Part shown: positions 57,425 to 64,000 of the stretch, piece after piece
Layout of the letters: each line of letters starts with the position of its first letter
How positions within the stretch are numbered: position 1 is the first letter of the stretch
Source of the DNA: Corynebacterium choanae
GTDB taxonomy: Bacteria; Actinomycetota; Actinomycetes; Mycobacteriales; Mycobacteriaceae
Assembly: GCF_003813965.1 (NCBI RefSeq)
Contig: NZ_CP033896.1
Location: forward strand, 62,001-126,000
DNA length: 64,000 bases
Direction: 5' to 3'
Position numbers and translations under genes: made by a program
Notes under the pieces: model-generated
The model's input: only the letters and a program-made list of their open reading frames with translations
Databases searched by the model: none
What the model was told of the DNA's origin: nothing

Positions 57425-57468
57425 ACACCCACTGGCAACGGCGGCGATCCGCCACTGCCAGTGGGTGT
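57425..57468 (-). terminator. Terminator of the FtsX-ABC operon
   Basis: A perfect 13-bp stem (acacccactggca at 57425-57437 with tgccagtgggtgt at 57456-57468) encloses a ggcgg/ccgcc hairpin. On the minus strand it is followed by gctccttttc, so it ends the operon. Confidence 0.8.
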
Positions 57469-57501
57469 TGATTCTTTGCGTGTCGTGTTTTCCGGTGCTG
57501 G

Positions 57502-60036
57502 TTATCGGTAGTCGGCGGGGCGGGTGCTGCGGCTGGTGAACAGGATGCCAACAGCTGCGGCGAATACTGCGACCAGAATCGGCACGATGATGTAGCCGAT
57601 GACGGCGCTGGGATCATCCGGTAGTGTCCACACGACTTGGCGGAAGGTGATGGCCTGCGCCGACCAGGTGCCAAGTATTGCCCCGCTGAGGATACCGATG
57701 ATTGCGGCTGGTGCGGTGATAAGGACAGTTTCCGCCAAGGTGCTGAGCACATATTGTCGATGCAGCAAACCGATGCTGTGCAGTAATGCCTGATCGCGGC
57801 GCCGTTGTTGCACGCTGAGTAGCACCGTGTTGGTGACACCGACGGCGGCTATCAAGAGGGCGACAGCCGTCATTAAGTTTGCGATAGTGACAATTCGCTG
57901 CGCGGATTCGGTGATGCTTTCCCGGGCGGTGAACCGTTCCAGCAAGCTCACCGGGGTTGGTGACGTGCCAACGGCTGCTTTGATATTGGCCAGGGTGGGA
58001 TTGTCGGCGGCCTGGTTAGCTTCCCCGGCAACCCGCACAAGCACTATCGGCACCCCACCTGTGTTGGCTTCTAGCTGCTGTGCGGCGGCAGTGATCTCCT
58101 CGGGGACACGGCGCGGCTGGATAACATCAAAGGGGATATCCGCGTAGCTGGTTGTGAGATCAAAAATGGTGAAGTCCCCCAGTTGGGCGGTGACTGTCGC
58201 GCCGTCGGCAAGCTGATCTCGCAGCGGACTCATTCGACCGATCAACACATCCGCATCGGCGATCGTTTGGTGACCGCGGGTCAGGGTATCGGCCTGGTCG
58301 ACCCCGAGTACTAGCGCATCAACGGTGCTGGTGGTGGAAAGCTCTGGCAGCTGCACCCGCAGTTGCACCATCGGTGGCGTGGCCACAGCTTCCACCCCGG
58401 GATCGTTGCGCAGCGTATCAACGAGTGGCAGCGGCACCGGATCGCCGACCCCGGTAAGGGTCACATCCACATCGTGGGTGACAGCAGCGGTTTCCACCAC
58501 TGCTGCTTTCAGCACATGTTGGCCGGCGGTGACAGCCGCAATGAGTACGCAGCCCAGCAGCATGATGGCACTCATCGCAGCGGCACGACCAATGCCTCGC
58601 CCAATATAGGCGCAGGTGAGTTTGGCGACGGCAAGGCCGCGCAGTGGGATGAGTTTGCCGGCAGTGGCCAGCAGGCTGACGATGATGGCACTAGCGATTA
58701 GCGTGACACCTGCGGCGAGCAGTGTTGCTGCCCCGATGGGGGCAATCACCCCATAGCTGCCGACCAGCCGTCGGGCGGTGGAATTCACCCCGGTTAACGT
58801 GCCGTCAATGGTGTGTTTCCACCACCAGCCGAGGACAATTGCAACAATTCCCGGTACCACAAGGGCAACCAGCCGCGGCAATAGCCGTGGCCGGTCGTCT
58901 GTGCTAAACAGGGCGGCAATCGGATCCTGCTTCATGGCGTTTCGCATCGCCGGCAACCCAGCAACCCAGGTCAACACCAGCACCGCGACGGCGATCGCCG
59001 CCCACACTGGCGGGGAAGCTGCATGGAATTGCAGCGGAAAATCCACTCCGATCACGTTGGCATGATCACTTGCTTGCGACCCCAGCCAGCGTCCCAGCGG
59101 CAGACCAAACAGTACGGCGGTGGCAGCAAGGACACACGACTCGATAGCGTGTGCAATATGGAGTTGACCTGCTGTCGCGCCGAGGGTGTGCAAGAGTGCA
59201 AACTCCCTGGTGCGTCCTAACGCAATCACCCCGAATGCGGAGGCAATCACCGCTAAGGCGGTTGCGGCAACCACCACAACAAATAGCCGCAACAGGAGGA
59301 AATAGCGTTCCCGTTTCGCTAAATATTTCTCGGTGAGTTTCTCAGCGACTGCCGAGTTTGTGGCGGCTTTCTCCACCGCGGGCAGCCCCCCACCGGTAAA
59401 CGCTGCCGCCACATCTGTTGCTGCCGCCGGGCTGGTGGTGGCAGCACGTAATTCCCCGCGGGCAGTGGAACCAGCTAAATCCGCGACCAGCTGCGGGTTG
59501 CCGAAGAGGAAGTCTGTTCCAGAGAATTCTTCCACCCCGGAGCGTTCCACCCGGCCAACCACGGTCACAGGAATGAGCGGCTGCCCGTTGCTACCCCGCA
59601 ACTCCCCTGTGGATCCCACCGGGATGCTGTTCGACGAGGTGGCTATCTCCCCGGGCTGGGTGGGCAGCTGCCCCTCCAATACCCGCCGCCACTGCAGTGG
59701 GCCTTCACTGATCGCCATCACCCGCACGGTGGCAAGCGGCTGCCCGGGTGGGGCGAAGTATGCGGTGACCTGTTCATCAAATGTTGCGGCAGTAACTGCC
59801 GGGATTTGTGACGCCTGCTCAAGCAGTGCAGCGGATTCTTCCCGGGAACCGGCAACTGTGGCTGTTACCCCGGCAGCAGGATAGGTGCGGCTAAACACGT
59901 CTCGCAGCGAATGCTGTACTGTCGCCGCAATATCCGCGGTTGCGGTAGTCAACGTCACCGCCGCCACAATCGCAAACCACACCGCCAAATAGCGGCCGGC
60001 ACGATAGCGGAGCTGTCCAAGTGCAAAACGCAACAT
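57502..60036 (-). CDS. ABC transporter permease, FtsX/MacB type
   Basis: Membrane subunit of the second such exporter in the window. The 844-residue protein has the double FtsX layout: first span near residue 20, an extracellular domain, three spans around 260-380, two central spans near 420-490, a second extracellular domain, and three last spans. It is distinct in sequence from the permease at 21592. ATG 60036 lies just after the ATPase stop and about 13 bases from ggggagg, so translation is coupled. The substrate is unknown. Confidence 0.88.
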   Translation of the reverse strand: MLRFALGQLRYRAGRYLAVWFAIVAAVTLTTATADIAATVQHSLRDVFSRTYPAAGVTATVAGSREESAALLEQASQIPAVTAATFDEQVTAYFAPPGQPLATVRVMAISEGPLQWRRVLEGQLPTQPGEIATSSNSIPVGSTGELRGSNGQPLIPVTVVGRVERSGVEEFSGTDFLFGNPQLVADLAGSTARGELRAATTSPAAATDVAAAFTGGGLPAVEKAATNSAVAEKLTEKYLAKRERYFLLLRLFVVVVAATALAVIASAFGVIALGRTREFALLHTLGATAGQLHIAHAIESCVLAATAVLFGLPLGRWLGSQASDHANVIGVDFPLQFHAASPPVWAAIAVAVLVLTWVAGLPAMRNAMKQDPIAALFSTDDRPRLLPRLVALVVPGIVAIVLGWWWKHTIDGTLTGVNSTARRLVGSYGVIAPIGAATLLAAGVTLIASAIIVSLLATAGKLIPLRGLAVAKLTCAYIGRGIGRAAAMSAIMLLGCVLIAAVTAGQHVLKAAVVETAAVTHDVDVTLTGVGDPVPLPLVDTLRNDPGVEAVATPPMVQLRVQLPELSTTSTVDALVLGVDQADTLTRGHQTIADADVLIGRMSPLRDQLADGATVTAQLGDFTIFDLTTSYADIPFDVIQPRRVPEEITAAAQQLEANTGGVPIVLVRVAGEANQAADNPTLANIKAAVGTSPTPVSLLERFTARESITESAQRIVTIANLMTAVALLIAAVGVTNTVLLSVQQRRRDQALLHSIGLLHRQYVLSTLAETVLITAPAAIIGILSGAILGTWSAQAITFRQVVWTLPDDPSAVIGYIIVPILVAVFAAAVGILFTSRSTRPADYR

Positions 60037-60043
60037 CGGCCTG

Positions 60044-60832
60044 TTACACCTCCCCGGCGAAGCGTGGTGGGTGCGGCAACGGTGCATCATTGCGCTGCGC
60101 ACCTTCTACTATTCCCGCCGTCGAAGGGGTGGTGATCACCCCATCGACCATATGGATGGTTCGATCAGCAACCGCAGCAGCCTGCGGATCATGGGTGACC
60201 ATAGCCACAGTCACGCCAAAGGTGTCCACAATCTCCCGGAACAGTCCAAGTACCGCTTCAGAGGTTCGTGAATCAAGATTGCCAGTCGGCTCGTCCGCTA
60301 GTAACACATCCGGCTGCGACAATAATGCCCGAGCAACAGCAACCCGTTGCCGCTGCCCACCGGATAATGCAGCCGGGGTATGGCGCAGTCGGTCACCCAA
60401 CCCAAGCCGGGTAACAATATCGCTAAAACGCTGCTCATCAATCCGCTGGTGCGCAAGACGCATCGGTAGTCGAATGTTGTCCCGCACCGACAACACCGGA
60501 ACAAGATTGAACTCTTGAAAAATCACACCAATACGGGTACGGCGCAATTTCGTACGCTCCGCATCGGAAAGGCTTGCCACATCAACAACCGATCCAGGAT
60601 GGGCGGCGGAAGGATGCAGCAACACCGAACCCGAGTCAGGGGTGGCCAACCCGGCAAGCACATGCAGCAGCGTAGTTTTCCCTGAACCGGATGGCCCCAT
60701 TAAAGCTGTCCATTGGCCGGCCGGAAGCTGCACGGAAACTTGCCGCAATGCTTGCACCGCATTGCTACCCCGGCCGAAAGTTTTCGACACGTCACTGGTC
60801 TCTAGGGCGAAAGCAGGGTGTGGCTGGGTCAC
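60044..60832 (-). CDS. ABC transporter ATP-binding protein (MacB/LolD type)
   Basis: ATPase of the exporter with the permease directly downstream. The 262-residue protein has Walker A G-P-S-G-S-G-K-T-T, Q-loop I-F-Q-E-F-N-L-V-P, signature L-S-G-G-Q-R-Q-R-V-A, Walker B L-L-A-D-E-P-T-G-N-L-D and V-T-H-D-P. GTG 60832 follows taggtg. About 25 residues after the fold are Pro-rich. Same subfamily as the ATPase at 24402, but not a recent duplicate. Confidence 0.92.
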   Translation of the reverse strand: MTQPHPAFALETSDVSKTFGRGSNAVQALRQVSVQLPAGQWTALMGPSGSGKTTLLHVLAGLATPDSGSVLLHPSAAHPGSVVDVASLSDAERTKLRRTRIGVIFQEFNLVPVLSVRDNIRLPMRLAHQRIDEQRFSDIVTRLGLGDRLRHTPAALSGGQRQRVAVARALLSQPDVLLADEPTGNLDSRTSEAVLGLFREIVDTFGVTVAMVTHDPQAAAVADRTIHMVDGVITTPSTAGIVEGAQRNDAPLPHPPRFAGEV

Positions 60833-61160
60833 TGCACCTATGTCCTTTACTGTTGGTGTTAACGTGGATCAGCGACACCCCCAAGCTGCGAAAACGTGGG
60901 CGTCGTAGAACCACCGGGAAGGCGATACACCGCGCTAGGGCGCACCCCACCTGGAAAACTGTACTGTTGCGAAACAGACACAACGCTGGTGCATTGCGTC
61001 TTTTCGCGCCGCAATATGCCCGGGTGGGATGGTGCCACTATGCAGACTCACTGCATCACCGCGACGTCAGACAATAGTCACAGCACGATACCAGGTCGCT
61101 GGTATCACTTTTGCATAGTTGGCGCGCCGGGCAAACCACACCCCAATGGGCGCGAAGTCA
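60833..61160. other. Intergenic region between glmM and the ABC exporter
   Basis: About 330 bases with no recognised gene. It should hold the exporter promoter and the 3' end of glmM. No clear terminator or operator was seen. Confidence 0.35.
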
Positions 61161-62504
61161 TCACACCTCGGTGACGATCGCGGCGAGCCTACCTGCAATC
61201 CGTTGTGCGGTTTCCTTATCCGCTGCTTCGACCATGACACGGAACAGCTCTTCCGTACCGGAAGGGCGCAGCAACACCCGACCGGTGGAACCAAGCTCCG
61301 CTTCAGCCTCCGCAATACTTGCCTTCACCTGCGGGTCGTCCATAACCAACTGTTTATTGCTTACTGGCACATTAATCAGCACTTGTGGCAGCACCTTCAT
61401 CGCAGAGGCCAGTTCGGCGATCGACGACTGGGTTTCCGCCATTCGAGCCATCAACATAAGACCCGTTAGTACGCCGTCCCCTGTTGTGGCGAAGTCGGAG
61501 ATAATAATATGCCCAGACTGTTCACCGCCGAGCGAATAGCCACCTTCATTCATATCCGCCAGCACATAGCGGTCGCCTACCTGGGTGGCACGCAACGTAA
61601 TACCCGCTTCCTCCATGGCGAGTTTCAACCCCAGATTACTCATCACTGTCGCAACCAGAGTGTTTTTGCGTAGCTCCCCGTTTTCCTGCATCCCTTTGGC
61701 GAGAATCGCCATTATCTGGTCGCCATCGACCTCGTTGCCGTTAGCATCCACCGCCAGGCAGCGATCAGCGTCGCCGTCATGAGCTAACCCAATATCGGCA
61801 CCATGCTCGACTACAGCCTGCTTTATCTGCTCGATGTGGGTTGAGCCGCAGTTATCGTTGATGTTGTAGGCATTAGGCTCATTATGGATGGCAACAACCT
61901 CGGCACCCGCCATCGAATACGCCTGCGGGGCAGCGTTGAAAGCAGCACCATTAGCGCAGTCCACAACGACCTTGATGCCTGCTAGGGAAGTAGGTACTGC
62001 CCGCATCAAGTGTTTGAGATAGCGTTCTTCCGCATCATGTGCCTCCTCAATAACCCGGCCAATACCGTGTCCGGTGGGGCCAGTTTCGGTGAGGGAAGAA
62101 AGCGTTTGCTCAATTTCGTCTTCTAGCTCGTCGGGTAATTTCCGGCCGCCGGCAGAAAAGAACTTGATGCCGTTATCGGGCATCGGGTTATGCGATGCCG
62201 AGATCATCACACCCATGTCAGCACCGTATGCATCTGTCAGATATGCCACGGCAGGGGTGGGCAGCACGCCCACCCGCAGTACGTCCACTCCCTGGCTGGC
62301 CATACCAGCAGAAAGCGCTGCAGCCAGCATCTCGCCGGAAACCCGAGGATCACGGCCAACCACCGCCACCGGACGCCGTTTCGCTGTGCGCCGCTTGTGC
62401 GTCAACACATGCGCCGCAGCAGCGCCCAGCTTCAGTGCCAAAGTGGCCGTAAGTTGTTGGTTCGCCTTGCCGCGAACCCCGTCGGTGCCAAACAGTCGAG
62501 TCAT
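61161..62504 (-). CDS. glmM: Phosphoglucosamine mutase
   Basis: Converts glucosamine-6-phosphate to glucosamine-1-phosphate, the step to UDP-GlcNAc for peptidoglycan. The 447-residue protein begins [12 protein letters not shown], has the phosphoserine loop [12 protein letters not shown] (Ser104), the metal loop H-D-G-D-A-D-R-C, the sugar loop G-G-E-Q-S-G-H, and the phosphate loop R-P-S-G-T-E. The [11 protein letters not shown] form is typical of GlmM rather than phosphomannomutase. ATG 62504 is followed immediately by the conserved start. Its location next to glf differs from the usual site by rpsI. Confidence 0.94.
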   Translation of the reverse strand: MTRLFGTDGVRGKANQQLTATLALKLGAAAAHVLTHKRRTAKRRPVAVVGRDPRVSGEMLAAALSAGMASQGVDVLRVGVLPTPAVAYLTDAYGADMGVMISASHNPMPDNGIKFFSAGGRKLPDELEDEIEQTLSSLTETGPTGHGIGRVIEEAHDAEERYLKHLMRAVPTSLAGIKVVVDCANGAAFNAAPQAYSMAGAEVVAIHNEPNAYNINDNCGSTHIEQIKQAVVEHGADIGLAHDGDADRCLAVDANGNEVDGDQIMAILAKGMQENGELRKNTLVATVMSNLGLKLAMEEAGITLRATQVGDRYVLADMNEGGYSLGGEQSGHIIISDFATTGDGVLTGLMLMARMAETQSSIAELASAMKVLPQVLINVPVSNKQLVMDDPQVKASIAEAEAELGSTGRVLLRPSGTEELFRVMVEAADKETAQRIAGRLAAIVTEV

Positions 62505-62629
62505 AACCTTCTATTATGCCTGCCAAATCTGGTCGTGAGCTAATACGCGCGGTAGATGTGACGTTCAGCATCACTACCGCCAGGGATTCTGTGAATGCCG
62601 TTGCGCCAGATCTGTGCGCAAACTTGCGA

Positions 62630-64000
<1,371 letters not shown>

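Overview
The window looks like chromosomal DNA of a Corynebacterium-type, mycolic-acid actinobacterium. The inference rests on the rRNA sequences, an Lsr2 xenogeneic silencer, Glf (UDP-galactopyranose mutase, needed for galactan), class E sortase, DUF5926 and DUF6474 family proteins, a 314-residue L-lactate dehydrogenase, a 315-residue prephenate dehydratase, GTG starts and moderately GC-rich coding sequence. No prophage, intact insertion sequence, CRISPR array or tRNA gene was found.

Layout. 1-4135: 3' end of ssb, rplI and dnaB, separated by unusually long gaps; the rplI-dnaB gap holds a cluster of DnaA-box-like 9-mers. 4377-7643 (minus): copper block copA-copZ with a small FhuF_C-like cysteine-rich ORF coupled to copZ. 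7795-8938: thioredoxin and a PAP2 phosphatase. 9284-11401 (minus): a large NYN-domain protein. 11713-12333: membrane protein. 13193-18612: one rrn operon (16S-23S-5S) with no tRNA in the spacer and a visible pre-23S processing stem. 18942-21418: efeO-efeB without efeU. 21592-25145 (minus): MacB/FtsX-type ABC exporter. 25390-29872: RluA pseudouridine synthase, universal stress protein, GlsB-type membrane protein and a TetR regulator with a candidate operator. 30013-35750: second YidC/Oxa1 insertase, class E sortase with a 50-residue membrane partner, lipoprotein, and a NarL-type two-component system. 35934-39978: Lsr2, DUF6474 protein and a RecB/Cas4-like Fe-S protein. 40150-46085: PorB-like exported protein, sodA, msrA, ldh, glpQ, DUF5926 protein. 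46188-52150: LCP protein, CPBP protease, amidase, pheA, histidine phosphatase. 52510-53426: two tandem exported proteins sharing a C-terminal membrane module. 53807-63832 (minus): two GT4 glycosyltransferases, a second FtsX ABC exporter, glmM and glf.

How it works together. The right third is strongly biased to the cell envelope: Glf makes UDP-Galf, GlmM makes glucosamine-1-phosphate, the GT4 pair and LCP protein probably build or attach glycopolymers, and two FtsX-type exporters, two YidC/sortase elements and several small exported proteins serve the surface. A stress theme runs through copA/copZ, thioredoxin, EfeOB, UspA-like, SodA and MsrA.

The best candidates for something undescribed are the tandem exported pair (52510-53426), the FhuF_C-like mini-ORF in the copper operon, the NYN protein with a roughly 400-residue disordered linker, and the RecB/Cas4-like protein that keeps its four iron-sulfur cysteines while its nuclease motif looks eroded. 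All calls come from reading the sequence; no database search was run.
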